From the NCBI RefSeq assembly GCF_024834075.1, contig NZ_JANUXR010000002.1, forward strand, positions 1 through 64,000: 64,000 nucleotides of DNA. Direction: 5' to 3'. This document shows positions 1 to 8,761 of the stretch, in pieces. The position numbers and the translations under genes are program-made. A model generated the notes under the pieces. The model made no database searches, was not told the origin of the DNA, and saw only the letters and a program-made list of their open reading frames with translations. How positions within the stretch are numbered: the stretch's first letter is position 1; each line of letters opens with the position of its first letter. Origin of the DNA: Corynebacterium sp. HS2168-gen11 (GTDB lineage Bacteria > Actinomycetota > Actinomycetes > Mycobacteriales > Mycobacteriaceae).

Positions 1-116
1 CGGTGGTTATAGCATTGGGGGTACGCCCGGTCCCATTCCGAACCCGGAAGCTAAGCCTAATTGCGCTGATGGTACTGCAAACGGGAGTTTGTGGGAGAGT
101 AAGACACCGCCGACCT
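1..116 (+). rRNA. rrf: 5S ribosomal RNA, 5' end cut by the window
   Basis: The segment carries the conserved 5S core (CCCATTCCGAACCCGGAAG at about 32-50, then GATGGTACTGC and GGGAGAGTA). Bases 1-6 pair with bases 107-112 to form most of the terminal stem. The stem can extend into the bases that follow position 112, so a few 5' nucleotides lie before the window. This is the end of an rRNA operon. The 23S gene would lie upstream, outside the window. Confidence 0.95.
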
Positions 117-137
117 AAAACTTAAAAGTGCAACGAG

Positions 138-196
138 AAAGCGTGATGTAACTGGATGATATATACTCATCTTCTGGTTACATCACGCTTTTTTAT
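138..196 (+). terminator. rRNA operon terminator
   Basis: A perfect 15-bp stem (138-152 with 177-191) holds a small inner stem (GATGA/TCATC) and runs into TTTTTTATTT. It starts about 20 nt after the 5S gene and ends before the next ribosome binding site. This is the form of a strong rho-independent terminator. Confidence 0.9.
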
Positions 197-210
197 TTCT
201 GAGGATTTTA

Positions 211-1494
211 ATGGCAGACTTCAACAATTCCAGTTCACGTAACAACGGTTCATCTGATCGTTCCCGTGGACAAGGCCAACGTTCGTCCAATAACGACCAT
301 GGACGATCACGACACAACGATTCACGTGATGGTGATCGTCGTTCGTTTAACGATCGCGGTCGTGACGGAGAACGTCGTTCCTATGGTTCGCGTGGCCGGT
401 ATGAAGACAGCCGCGGCGGCAACGACCGCCGTTCCTTCGGTGCTGACCGCGGTCGCGATGGTGATCGTCGTTCCTTCGGTAACGGCCGAGGCCGTGATGA
501 TGATCGTCGTTCTTACGGTAGTGATCGCGGGCGTGATAACGACCGTCGTTCCTACGGTAATGATCGTGGTCGCGATGGTGATCGCCGTTCCTTCGGTAAC
601 GGTCGTGGTCGTGATGGTGATCGTCGTTCCTTTGGTAATGATCGTGGTCGTGATGGTGATCGCCGCTCCTACGGTAATGATCGTGGTCGTGATGGTGATC
701 GCCGCTCCTACGGTAATAACCGAGGACGTGAAGGCGACCAGCGACATCACTCCAACCGTGGCGGTGCGGATCGGAATCAACGACCATTCCATGCACAACG
801 CCCAGGGTATCGTGAAGAGCGCATTAATCAGCGCGTAAACGAACCAGATTTACCAAATGATCTCGACGTACGCGATCTTGATCCAATGGTATTGCAGGAT
901 TTGAAGGTTCTTGCTAAAGACAACGCTGAGGTCGTCGCAAAGCATATGATTATGGCAGCGACTTGGTTGGCTGACGATCCTCAGTTGGCATTGCGCCATG
1001 CACGTGCTGCGAAAGACCGTGCAGGCCGTGTCGCTGTTGTACGTGAAACCGCAGGTATTGCTGCTTATCATGCCGGCGAATGGAAAGAAGCGCTTTCGGA
1101 GCTGCGGGCTGCTCGTCGTATGTCAGGTGGTCCAGGTTTGATCGCTGTTATGGCTGATGCTGAGCGTGGTTTGGGTCGTCCGGAAAAAGCGATTGAGCTT
1201 GCACGCACTGAGGGTGTGGGTTTGGATCGTGAAACAGAGATTGAACTTGCCATTGTTGTCGCAGGGGCAAGGAGCGACCTAGGGCAATATGATTCCGCAG
1301 TGGTGACCTTGCAGCAGCAAAATCCTGATCCGAACTTGAAAACAGTTTCTAATTCTCGTTTAAGCTATGCTTACGCTGATGCATTGGAAAAAGTTGGTCG
1401 CTTGGATGAAGCACGTGTGTGGTTTACCAACGCGAAAAAGCAAGATCAAGATCACTTATTAGATGCTGATGAGCGTTTAGCGCAGTTGTCCTAG
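211..1494 (+). CDS. TPR-repeat protein with Arg/Asp-rich tandem-repeat N-terminus
   Basis: 427 aa. Residues 1-205 are low-complexity and highly charged (Arg, Asp, Gly, Ser, Asn), with about eight 13-residue repeats of the type DRGRDGDRRSYGN at residues 79-182. Residues 215-427 form a helical TPR-like domain (for example AAYHAGEWKEALSELRAARR). Position just before the HAD phosphatase matches the TPR gene Rv1691 of M. tuberculosis. GAGGA at 201-205 precedes the ATG. The TPR part suggests a scaffold. The repeat tail looks disordered and could bind RNA or protein partners, but that is inference. There is no signal peptide, so it is probably cytoplasmic. Function is unknown. Confidence 0.85.
   Translation: MADFNNSSSRNNGSSDRSRGQGQRSSNNDHGRSRHNDSRDGDRRSFNDRGRDGERRSYGSRGRYEDSRGGNDRRSFGADRGRDGDRRSFGNGRGRDDDRRSYGSDRGRDNDRRSYGNDRGRDGDRRSFGNGRGRDGDRRSFGNDRGRDGDRRSYGNDRGRDGDRRSYGNNRGREGDQRHHSNRGGADRNQRPFHAQRPGYREERINQRVNEPDLPNDLDVRDLDPMVLQDLKVLAKDNAEVVAKHMIMAATWLADDPQLALRHARAAKDRAGRVAVVRETAGIAAYHAGEWKEALSELRAARRMSGGPGLIAVMADAERGLGRPEKAIELARTEGVGLDRETEIELAIVVAGARSDLGQYDSAVVTLQQQNPDPNLKTVSNSRLSYAYADALEKVGRLDEARVWFTNAKKQDQDHLLDADERLAQLS
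445..756 (+). repeat. 39-bp tandem repeat coding a 13-residue Arg/Asp/Ser unit
   Basis: Eight consecutive 39-bp units lie inside the TPR gene, each coding D/N/G-R-G-R-D-x-D-R-R-S-F/Y-G-N. Units near the centre are almost identical at DNA level. Outer units (from about 330) are more diverged. The period is a multiple of three, so gain or loss of units would keep the frame. Confidence 0.9.
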
Positions 1495-1507
1495 TACACT
1501 AGAGGGC

Positions 1508-2500
1508 ATGACACTTTCTGCCTTTTCAACTTACGATAGCCTGCTCTTCGACCTAGACGGAACCGTCTGGGAAGGAGGCAGGCTGTTGCCATTTGCTCAG
1601 GAAGTCATCACAAACGCTCCGGTACCGGTGATGTACATTACCAATAATGCTTCTCGGCACCCGGATGTCGTTGCCCAAATGCTCACTGATATGGGCATTC
1701 CAACTTCCAGTGGGCAAGTTGTGACCTCAGCACAAACAGCGGTTGAATTTGCAACAGAACAGTTTCCAGAAGGCGGCAATATTTACGTTCTTGGCACTCA
1801 GTCGTTTAAAGATCTGGCTACCGCAGCAGGTTTTACTGTTGTGGAAAGTGCCGATGACGAGCCAGTAGTGGTGCTGCATGGGCATAATCCTGAGACTGGA
1901 TGGGCGCAATTGTCGGAAGCCGCTCTTTCGATTCGCAAAGGCGCACGATATTTCGCGTCGAATTTGGATTCAACGTTGCCAATGGAACGCGGTTTTATGG
2001 TCGGCAATGGTTCTATGGTGGCAGCAGTCAGCCATGCAACCGGTGTAGTCCCACAAGCTGCAGGTAAACCAGAGCCAGCTATGTTTTATTCAGCAATCAA
2101 AAAGCTTGGTGCAACTAACGCGCTTGCCATCGGTGATCGATTAAATACCGATATTGCTGGTGGCGTGGCAGCAGGTCTAGATTCATTGCATCTGCTTACT
2201 GGTGTGTCGAAACATTGGGAATTACTGCGTGCACCAGCTGCGCATCGCCCAACGTATATTGCCACAAGCTTGCAAGATTTAACCACACCACTTGAGGTTT
2301 TACGGCCGCAAACGCAAGGTGGCTTTGAAGTCAGCTTTGATGGTGATGATATCGTCGTCGATGGCGGAGATACATCGGCAACTGCAGTTGAACTCTTGCG
2401 TAGTGTGCTGGTGTATGCTTGGCAATCGCCTGAAAGCTATACAGGTGAGATCCGTTGTGTCAGCTCAGTGAGTCAGCAGCTTCTTCAACAGTGGGTATAA
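1508..2500 (+). CDS. HAD-superfamily phosphatase, NagD type (glycerol-3-phosphate phosphatase-like)
   Basis: 330 aa. HAD motif I is LLFDLDGTVW (nucleophile Asp about residue 15). The NagD-type YITNNAS follows near residue 44, and the C-terminal metal motif GDRLNTD lies near 205. A C-terminal extension of about 70 aa resembles Rv1692, known as a glycerol-3-phosphate phosphatase acting in glycerophospholipid recycling. The locus position is the same. The start has only a close AGAGGG (1501-1506). The stop abuts the ATG of the next gene, so the two are probably co-transcribed. The substrate assignment rests on family and synteny. Confidence 0.85.
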   Translation: MTLSAFSTYDSLLFDLDGTVWEGGRLLPFAQEVITNAPVPVMYITNNASRHPDVVAQMLTDMGIPTSSGQVVTSAQTAVEFATEQFPEGGNIYVLGTQSFKDLATAAGFTVVESADDEPVVVLHGHNPETGWAQLSEAALSIRKGARYFASNLDSTLPMERGFMVGNGSMVAAVSHATGVVPQAAGKPEPAMFYSAIKKLGATNALAIGDRLNTDIAGGVAAGLDSLHLLTGVSKHWELLRAPAAHRPTYIATSLQDLTTPLEVLRPQTQGGFEVSFDGDDIVVDGGDTSATAVELLRSVLVYAWQSPESYTGEIRCVSSVSQQLLQQWV

Positions 2501-2779
2501 ATGCACAACAGTTCACCCAGTGCGCATCAATCGATGCATACAAACCAAAGCTCAAGTGAAAAACACAGTGCAACGCACAGCATAATTGCAGAGCAGGCAA
2601 GTCCGAAGCCGAAGCCTCATCCTGGCCCAATTCCAGGTGATCGGCGTGCGGTGGTTGATCCTGAAGAACTCGCCAACTCTGTACACGCATTTTTGCAGCA
2701 ACCTGTCACCTCGCTTGTAGAAGAAGTCCAAGTATTGCAAGCTGCCCACGAACTTTTAAGTGGTGCATTGCATGAATGA
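2501..2779 (+). CDS. small conserved hypothetical protein
   Basis: 92 aa, starting at the base after the HAD stop codon and ending 12 nt before tlyA. The N-terminal half is rich in Ser, His and Gln and looks disordered. The C-terminal part (DPEELANSVHAFLQQP onward) is likely a short amphipathic helix pair. Position corresponds to the small gene Rv1693 between the phosphatase and tlyA in M. tuberculosis. No catalytic motif is visible and function is unknown. Tight coupling on both sides supports it as a real gene. Confidence 0.7.
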   Translation: MHNSSPSAHQSMHTNQSSSEKHSATHSIIAEQASPKPKPHPGPIPGDRRAVVDPEELANSVHAFLQQPVTSLVEEVQVLQAAHELLSGALHE

Positions 2780-2791
2780 AAGAACTAGAAC

Positions 2792-3616
2792 ATGTCAGTA
2801 GCTCGGAAACGCCTTGATGCCGAACTCGTGCGTCGTAAAATTGCGCGTTCACGCGAACAAGCTGTCGAGATGATTCGTGGCCAGCGAGTATATGTTCAAG
2901 GCATGCTCGCGGTAAAACCAGCAACACAGGTCAGCCCAGATGTTTCGATTCGCGTTGAAGCTAGCGTCAATGACGACTGGGCCTCTCGTGGCGCCCATAA
3001 ACTTTTAGGTGCCTTGGAAGTATTTGAACCCCTTGGTTTAACCCTGGCAGGTAAAAAAGTCTTGGATGCAGGTGCATCGACAGGCGGATTTACTGATGTC
3101 TTGTTGCGTCGAGATGCCAAGGAAGTTGTTGCAGTTGACGTGGGCTACGGCCAATTGATCTGGCGACTGCAAAATGATGATCGCGTCACGGTATTAGACC
3201 GCACGAATATTCGTCATCTCACGCAGGAGATGTGCGGCGGTATGTGCGATGCAATGGTTGGCGATCTTTCCTTTATTTCGTTACGACTAACCCTCCCCGC
3301 CATCGTGGCCGCTTTGGCACCAGGTGCAGATTTATTACCAATGGTCAAGCCACAATTCGAAGTAGGCAAAGATCGGCTATCCAGTGGTGGTGTGGTCAAA
3401 GATCCAGCATTGCGAGCAGCAGTAACCATTGAAATTGCTGAATTTGCACAATCGCTAGGATTATCCTTGCAAGCCGTGACCGCTTCACCACTGCCTGGAC
3501 CATCCGGCAATGTTGAATACTTCCTCTGGTTAGTCAAAGACGAAGGTCAAACACAGCGATCCGCCGCAGAAATCGCAACACTCGTGCACACAGCCGTTGA
3601 ACAGGGACCACAATAA
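2792..3616 (+). CDS. tlyA: rRNA 2'-O-ribose methyltransferase TlyA
   Basis: 274 aa. Residues 3-60 form an S4 RNA-binding domain (RLDAELVRRKIARSREQA). The rest is a FtsJ/RrmJ-type methyltransferase with the SAM motif DAGASTGGF at 92-100. MVGDLSFISL and LLPMVKPQFEVG supply the Asp and Lys of the K-D-K type centre. Known TlyA proteins methylate 16S and 23S rRNA at cytidines, which determines capreomycin and viomycin susceptibility. The TAATG junction with nadK (1-nt overlap) indicates translational coupling. Confidence 0.93.
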   Translation: MSVARKRLDAELVRRKIARSREQAVEMIRGQRVYVQGMLAVKPATQVSPDVSIRVEASVNDDWASRGAHKLLGALEVFEPLGLTLAGKKVLDAGASTGGFTDVLLRRDAKEVVAVDVGYGQLIWRLQNDDRVTVLDRTNIRHLTQEMCGGMCDAMVGDLSFISLRLTLPAIVAALAPGADLLPMVKPQFEVGKDRLSSGGVVKDPALRAAVTIEIAEFAQSLGLSLQAVTASPLPGPSGNVEYFLWLVKDEGQTQRSAAEIATLVHTAVEQGPQ

Positions 3617-4536
3617 TGTCGCAGTCTGAATTCCAAGTTCTGTTGGTGCCACATACCGGCAGGCAGTCAAATATTGCTACTGCTGCGTTAGTCACTGAGC
3701 AGCTTATCGACGCTGGTATCGGCGTGCGTATTTGTGTTCCAGAAGATGATCAAGTGGTATGCACCCACCCAGTGCTAGGACAATTCCCGCTTGTTTCACA
3801 TGGTCCTGCTGCCGTTGAAAATATCGACTTGATTTTTGTTCTCGGCGGGGATGGCACCTTCTTACGTGCTGCAGATCTGGCGCACTTTGCTGATTTGCCA
3901 GTTCTGGGTATTAACCTTGGCCATATTGGCTTTTTAGCTGAATGGGAAAAATCATCCCTTGATGAAGCAGTCGCACGGATTATTGCACGAGATTTTCGCA
4001 TTGAAGATCGCATGACGCTTGGTATTGAAGCCTTTAATCCACAAGGAGAATTGATTGGCTCTGGTTGGGCTTTAAATGAAGTCAGCATTGAAAACCAAAC
4101 CCGCACGAGTGTACTTGATGCCATCTTAGATATTGATGGTCGTCCGGTGAGCTCCTTTGGTTGTGATGGTGTGCTTGTGTCTACACCAACAGGTTCGACC
4201 GCCTATGCATTTTCTGCAGGTGGACCAGTGTTATGGCCAGAGTTGGATGCAATTTTGGTCGTTCCAAATAACGCACATGCGCTCTTTACCAAGCCTTTGG
4301 TGGTTTCTCCGCATTCGGTGGTTGCTGTTGAATCACGATTATCATCTTGGCCAGCACGCGCGGTGATGGATGGTTTCCGGTTTATTGAATTGCCACCTGG
4401 GTCACGCGTCGAAGTGCGTCGAGGGCAGCGTTCAATTCGTTGGGTTCGACTCGACGATAAGCCGTTTACTGATCGTTTAGTATCCAAACTGCGATTGCCA
4501 GTTGAAGGCTGGCGAGGCCCGCGTAATAAGCACTAA
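3616..4536 (+). CDS. nadK: NAD kinase
   Basis: 306 aa, full length for the family. It phosphorylates NAD to NADP in the cytoplasm using ATP or polyphosphate. The hallmark GGDGT is at residues 77-81. NE (about 155-156) and the Gly-rich STPTGSTAYAFSAGGP segment form the NAD pocket. The ATG overlaps the tlyA stop. It corresponds to ppnK between tlyA and recN in other actinobacteria. It is followed by a 211-bp gap with no gene before recN. Confidence 0.95.
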   Translation: MSQSEFQVLLVPHTGRQSNIATAALVTEQLIDAGIGVRICVPEDDQVVCTHPVLGQFPLVSHGPAAVENIDLIFVLGGDGTFLRAADLAHFADLPVLGINLGHIGFLAEWEKSSLDEAVARIIARDFRIEDRMTLGIEAFNPQGELIGSGWALNEVSIENQTRTSVLDAILDIDGRPVSSFGCDGVLVSTPTGSTAYAFSAGGPVLWPELDAILVVPNNAHALFTKPLVVSPHSVVAVESRLSSWPARAVMDGFRFIELPPGSRVEVRRGQRSIRWVRLDDKPFTDRLVSKLRLPVEGWRGPRNKH

Positions 4537-4747
4537 TCTGTCACGAGCAGGAATGTTGTTACGTTCTTGCTACGGATGAAGTGAGTCTTGGCACCATACA
4601 CAGACCACAACATACGGAAAGATTGCGAGTAGCGGCAATTGGCTGTCTTGCTGTCGTCTCGTGTCACACACAGCCACTGTGATGGGCGTTTTTTGGATAG
4701 CAAATTTTTCAACTGTACTGACTTGCCAAGCAGTGTAGGATAAGGGA

Positions 4748-6508
4748 ATGCTCGCCGATATTGCGATTCAAAACTTAGGTGTCATTCCTCATGCCACGGT
4801 GGAACTGAGCGAAGGTTTGACGGTACTGACCGGTGAAACTGGCGCCGGTAAAACTATGGTCGTAACTGGGTTGCGATTATTAGTAGGTGGACGTGCGGAT
4901 GCTTCGCGCGTGCGTACTGGCAGCACTGCAGCTTCGGTAGAAGGGAGATTTCGCCTCGATACCTTACCAAGTGAGATTGCGTCGCAAATTTTTGATTTTG
5001 TTACCGATGTTGGTGGCATTCCTGATGAAAACCAGGAGATCATTGCCTCTCGCAGTGTAAGTGCCCAAGGGCGTTCAAAAGCATATCTAGGTGGGCGAGC
5101 AGTACCAGCTGCACATTTAGGGAAGTTTTCCGCAGAACTGTTAACGATTCATGGTCAAAATGACCAATTGCGTCTGCTCGCACCGGATCAGCAACTTGCT
5201 GCTTTAGACCGGGTAGATCCTGCAATTGCAGGGTTGAAGCAGACTTATCAGGAGCATTACAAACGCTGGCGAAGCTTAGATAAACAGCTGCAAGAACGCA
5301 TCGAAAAACGTCGTGAGCTTGCTCAAGAATCCGATCGTCTCGATTTTGCTATCCAAGAAATTGTTGCGGTTGATCCACAACCTGGCGAAGATATTGAACT
5401 GGTCGCAACTATTCGACGTCTACAAGATGTTGACGACATTCGAGAGATCGTCACCACAGCAATTGCAAAACTTGATGGTCTCGAGGCTCTCGGTGAATAT
5501 GCCGGTGGCAATGTTGAAGAAGAATACTCAGCGTCGTCAAGCCTAGGCGAAGCATCAGCAGCGCTTAGTCACAGTGATGATCCAATTTTGGCGCAGTTGG
5601 GACAGCGTTTGCACCTCATCGTGGAAGAGGTTGCAGAAATCTCTGGCGAATTAGGCTCGTATTATTCCGGTCTTCCTGTTGATCCTTTGGCACTCGAGCA
5701 TGCGTTGGAGCGTCAGCAAGAGCTCAAGAAGCTGACGCGAAAATATGCACCAACTATTGATGAAGTATTGGTGTGGTTAGCAAAAGCAGAGGCAAAGCGA
5801 GCATCAATTGATATTTCTCCGGCTGCCTTTGAGCAATTACAACGCGATGTTGCCCAAGCTCGCCAACAGGTAAATACCACCGGAGCTGCATTAACGAACG
5901 CACGTCAAGCAGCAGCGAAATCTTTAGAATCGCTCGTGACTGAAGAATTACACGGTCTTGCGATGCCACATGCACGGTTGACTGTGGCACTGCAGGCTAC
6001 CAAACCGGGTCCGGATGGACTCGATGCAGTTGAATTTTTGCTTGCGCATAATAAAGCTGCAGAACCACGCCCATTAGCAACATCTGCCTCTGGTGGTGAA
6101 CTTTCGCGTGTCATGCTTGCTTTAGAAGTGATTCTTGCAGCAGGTACGCGTGGAACCACCTTGGTCTTTGATGAGGTTGATGCAGGCGTTGGTGGGCGAG
6201 CAGCTGTGGAGATTGGTCGTCGCTTAGCAAGACTAGCGCTGCATACTCAAGTGATTGTGGTTACCCATTTGCCACAGGTCGCAGCATATGCCGATACACA
6301 TGTGCATGTAGCGAAAGAAGTCAGCGATGAATCGGTGGTTTCTGGAGTGGAAAATCTTTCGGAACAGCGTCGAATCGAAGAGCTTTCGCGTATGCTCGCA
6401 GGCTTAGACGATACCGAAACAGGTCGTGCGCATGCGTTAGAATTATTCAGGACCGCACAGGAAGAAGTCGCAGCTCTGCGCAACAATTCAGCAACTATAC
6501 AAAAGTGA
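4748..6508 (+). CDS. recN: DNA repair protein RecN (SMC-like ATPase)
   Basis: 586 aa. Walker A is GETGAGKT at 29-36. Coiled-coil arms fill the middle, then the ABC signature SGGELSRVML and Walker B TLVFDEVDAGVGG, followed by the H-loop region VTHLPQVAAYAD. RecN gathers double-strand break ends before homologous recombination. AGGATAAGGGA precedes the ATG. The 211 bp upstream show no convincing LexA box, although recN is SOS-controlled in some bacteria. Confidence 0.95.
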   Translation: MLADIAIQNLGVIPHATVELSEGLTVLTGETGAGKTMVVTGLRLLVGGRADASRVRTGSTAASVEGRFRLDTLPSEIASQIFDFVTDVGGIPDENQEIIASRSVSAQGRSKAYLGGRAVPAAHLGKFSAELLTIHGQNDQLRLLAPDQQLAALDRVDPAIAGLKQTYQEHYKRWRSLDKQLQERIEKRRELAQESDRLDFAIQEIVAVDPQPGEDIELVATIRRLQDVDDIREIVTTAIAKLDGLEALGEYAGGNVEEEYSASSSLGEASAALSHSDDPILAQLGQRLHLIVEEVAEISGELGSYYSGLPVDPLALEHALERQQELKKLTRKYAPTIDEVLVWLAKAEAKRASIDISPAAFEQLQRDVAQARQQVNTTGAALTNARQAAAKSLESLVTEELHGLAMPHARLTVALQATKPGPDGLDAVEFLLAHNKAAEPRPLATSASGGELSRVMLALEVILAAGTRGTTLVFDEVDAGVGGRAAVEIGRRLARLALHTQVIVVTHLPQVAAYADTHVHVAKEVSDESVVSGVENLSEQRRIEELSRMLAGLDDTETGRAHALELFRTAQEEVAALRNNSATIQK

Positions 6509-6571
6509 TTTTTCACAATTTTTTGCATTTTCTTGCGTGGCTTCTGACAATTTGCTCAATTTATTAGCACA

Positions 6572-7768
6572 ATGGCAAGCATGAGTCTGTTCTCGCGTTC
6601 TGCTGATTTGCCAGGTACCCACGGTGTCATTCGTGACCTTACGACACCAACTTCAAAAGGGCACAAACGTCTATCTGCTGGTGACATTGCAGTTATTGAT
6701 GCTGCTGATATTTCCCGTGCCTTTGCGCAACGTCTACTCGAAACCCGTCCAGCCGTGGTGATAAACTCCTCGCGCTTTAGCACTGGTGTGATCCCTAATT
6801 ATGGACCTCAGATGCTTTTCGACGCTGGCATTATTCTCGTTGAAGCCGTCACTGGCGAGATCTGGCAAGTATTAAAAGACGGTAAAAAAGCCCGTCTCAC
6901 AGAAGAAGGCGAGCTCTATTATGGCTCGACGCTTATTGGACAAGGCACCGTACTCACGGCAGATAGTATTGAGCAAACCTTTGTCGATGCCCAGCAGCAC
7001 CTCGTAGTGCATATGGAAGCCTACTTCGGAAATGCAATCCAATTCATTCACACCGAAGCACCACTGTTTATCGATGGTTTAGGCGTTCCGGATGTGGCAG
7101 AAACGTTACGAGACCGCAAAGTTATTGTGGTCAGCGATGGAGCAGGTTACCGTGACCAAATCCGTTTGCTGCGTAACTTTATTCGTGAATATGAACCGGC
7201 AATTATTGCAGTTGAAGCAGCCGCCGATACGTTGGTAGAAGCTGGCTATACACCAGATTTTATTGTTGGTAATCCAGTCAATATCGGCGCTGAGGCCTTG
7301 CGTTGCGGCGCGAAGGTGATTCTGCCTGCTGATCCAGATGGACATGCTGTTGGATTAGAACGTATCCAAGATCTCGGTGTGGGCGCTATGACCTTCCCCG
7401 CGGCATTAGAATCTCCAACCGACTTGGCTTTGCTGTTAGCAGGATTCCATGACGCAGAACTTGTGGTAAACGTAGGTGCACCATTTGATCTGGACGCATT
7501 ATTTGCACAAGCTGATTCTGCAAGCCCATCTGCGTTGCTTTGCCGCGCGAAGTTGGGAGCAAAATTAGTGGATGCGTCAGCTATTTCAGCACTTTATAGT
7601 TATCGCAGTGCAGCTGGTTTCGGGTGGCTGTGGTCAGTGCTTGGAGTAATGGTTTTAATTGCCACCGTTGTTGTGATTGCAGGTTTCGTTGGTGATGGTA
7701 GTTTTGTGAACAACTTGATTGATACTTGGAACAGTATCGCGCTGCGATTCCAATCGTTATTTACCTAA
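6572..7768 (+). CDS. steA: SteA-like membrane-anchored division/envelope protein
   Basis: 398 aa. The N-terminal 340 residues match the thiamin-pyrophosphokinase-like fold of SteA (VIVVSDGAGYRDQ, VEAAADTLVEAGYTPDFIVGN). One transmembrane helix near the C-terminus (about 350-375) is followed by a short tail. In C. glutamicum SteA and SteB form a complex that controls peptidoglycan hydrolysis at division. steB follows 44 nt downstream. A second in-frame ATG is three codons in, and neither has a strong Shine-Dalgarno sequence. Confidence 0.85.
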   Translation: MASMSLFSRSADLPGTHGVIRDLTTPTSKGHKRLSAGDIAVIDAADISRAFAQRLLETRPAVVINSSRFSTGVIPNYGPQMLFDAGIILVEAVTGEIWQVLKDGKKARLTEEGELYYGSTLIGQGTVLTADSIEQTFVDAQQHLVVHMEAYFGNAIQFIHTEAPLFIDGLGVPDVAETLRDRKVIVVSDGAGYRDQIRLLRNFIREYEPAIIAVEAAADTLVEAGYTPDFIVGNPVNIGAEALRCGAKVILPADPDGHAVGLERIQDLGVGAMTFPAALESPTDLALLLAGFHDAELVVNVGAPFDLDALFAQADSASPSALLCRAKLGAKLVDASAISALYSYRSAAGFGWLWSVLGVMVLIATVVVIAGFVGDGSFVNNLIDTWNSIALRFQSLFT

Positions 7769-7812
7769 CGTCCACTGCCCGAAACTGAACTTGGAATCAT
7801 GAAGGATAAACG

Positions 7813-8745
7813 ATGAAGAAAACACGTAGTGGTGGATTTGCTGGCCTGATGTTTGGTCTTGCAGGTGGCATTGTAATTGGCAGCTTTGGTCTAGCGCCAA
7901 GCTTACAAGGTGGCAGTGGCTTTGCCGCTCAACAGCTGCAGCAAGAAAAAGCTGTGTTGCAACAGCAAGACGAAGTCCATAATAAGCAGCTGCAATCAGC
8001 AGATATTGCTGTGGAAAAGCTGTTTGATTCGGCAATCGTGGATGCGTTAAAAGATAAACGCATTACGATCATCAGCACTCCGGATACCTCCACTGAAACC
8101 GTGGATGCCTTCGCCGCGGCGATCACGCAAGCAGGTGGTCAAAGTACCAGCATCTTACAATTACAAGAGAAGTTTTTTGCGCAAGCATCTGCGGATGAAT
8201 TGAAAAACTATATTGCTTTGAGCTTGCCAGCTGGCGAAAAGCTAAATGAAGATATTCGCGATGCAGGCACGCACTCGGGTGACTTTATTGGTGGTGGTTT
8301 GTTCGTACATGAGCAAGCCGATGATCCAGTGGTCCAAGCTGCGCAGGAGCATCGTGCTGAGATTCTTGGGGAATTGAAGAAAATGGGCTTCGTCGACTAC
8401 GTCGCAGGTGAAGTTGTCCCAGCAGATGCGATTATTTTCTTAAGCGGTCACCCTGCGGAAGAGTTCGCGCAATTGAATCAGGCTTCTTTTGCTCGTTCAT
8501 TAGCGAAAAAGGGCCCAGTTGTCGTTGCCTCTACGCTAACAGATGTGCAGGGCAGTGGCGTGCTTGCGATGTTGCGGAGCAATGAACCTGGTAATGATCA
8601 ACTTAGCACCGTTGATTCGATTGATCGGCAGTGGGGGAAATTGGCAGTTATTTTAGCGACTCAAGAAAAACTCACCGGCGGACACGGTGCGTATGGCGCT
8701 GGTGCTCAAGTCACTGACGTGTTCCCAAGGATTGTTCAAGAGTAG
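7813..8745 (+). CDS. steB: SteB / MctB-like membrane protein
   Basis: 310 aa with one N-terminal membrane helix (about residues 8-27), a short coiled coil rich in Gln and Glu (about 38-70) and an extracytoplasmic domain. The M. tuberculosis homologue Rv1698 (MctB) was described as a copper-handling channel. The C. glutamicum protein partners SteA in cell separation. A GAAGGA ribosome site at 7801-7806 supports the ATG. It is followed by the NUDIX gene, whereas pyrG sits at this point in related genomes. Confidence 0.85.
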   Translation: MKKTRSGGFAGLMFGLAGGIVIGSFGLAPSLQGGSGFAAQQLQQEKAVLQQQDEVHNKQLQSADIAVEKLFDSAIVDALKDKRITIISTPDTSTETVDAFAAAITQAGGQSTSILQLQEKFFAQASADELKNYIALSLPAGEKLNEDIRDAGTHSGDFIGGGLFVHEQADDPVVQAAQEHRAEILGELKKMGFVDYVAGEVVPADAIIFLSGHPAEEFAQLNQASFARSLAKKGPVVVASTLTDVQGSGVLAMLRSNEPGNDQLSTVDSIDRQWGKLAVILATQEKLTGGHGAYGAGAQVTDVFPRIVQE

Positions 8746-8761
8746 AAAAGGATGTAAAGCT

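Noticed and set aside
266..838. Long open frames on both strands across the repeat, including His/Asp-rich antisense ones
   Set aside because: They arise from the 39-bp period, which keeps alternate frames free of stops. They lack ribosome sites, and the plus-strand TPR frame continues into a recognisable domain.
4537..4747. Possible B12 riboswitch (CAGCCACTGTGATGGG near 4671)
   Set aside because: Only a short GCCACTG-like piece matches. The AGGAGACCTGCC part and expected stems are missing, and recN is not a B12-controlled gene.
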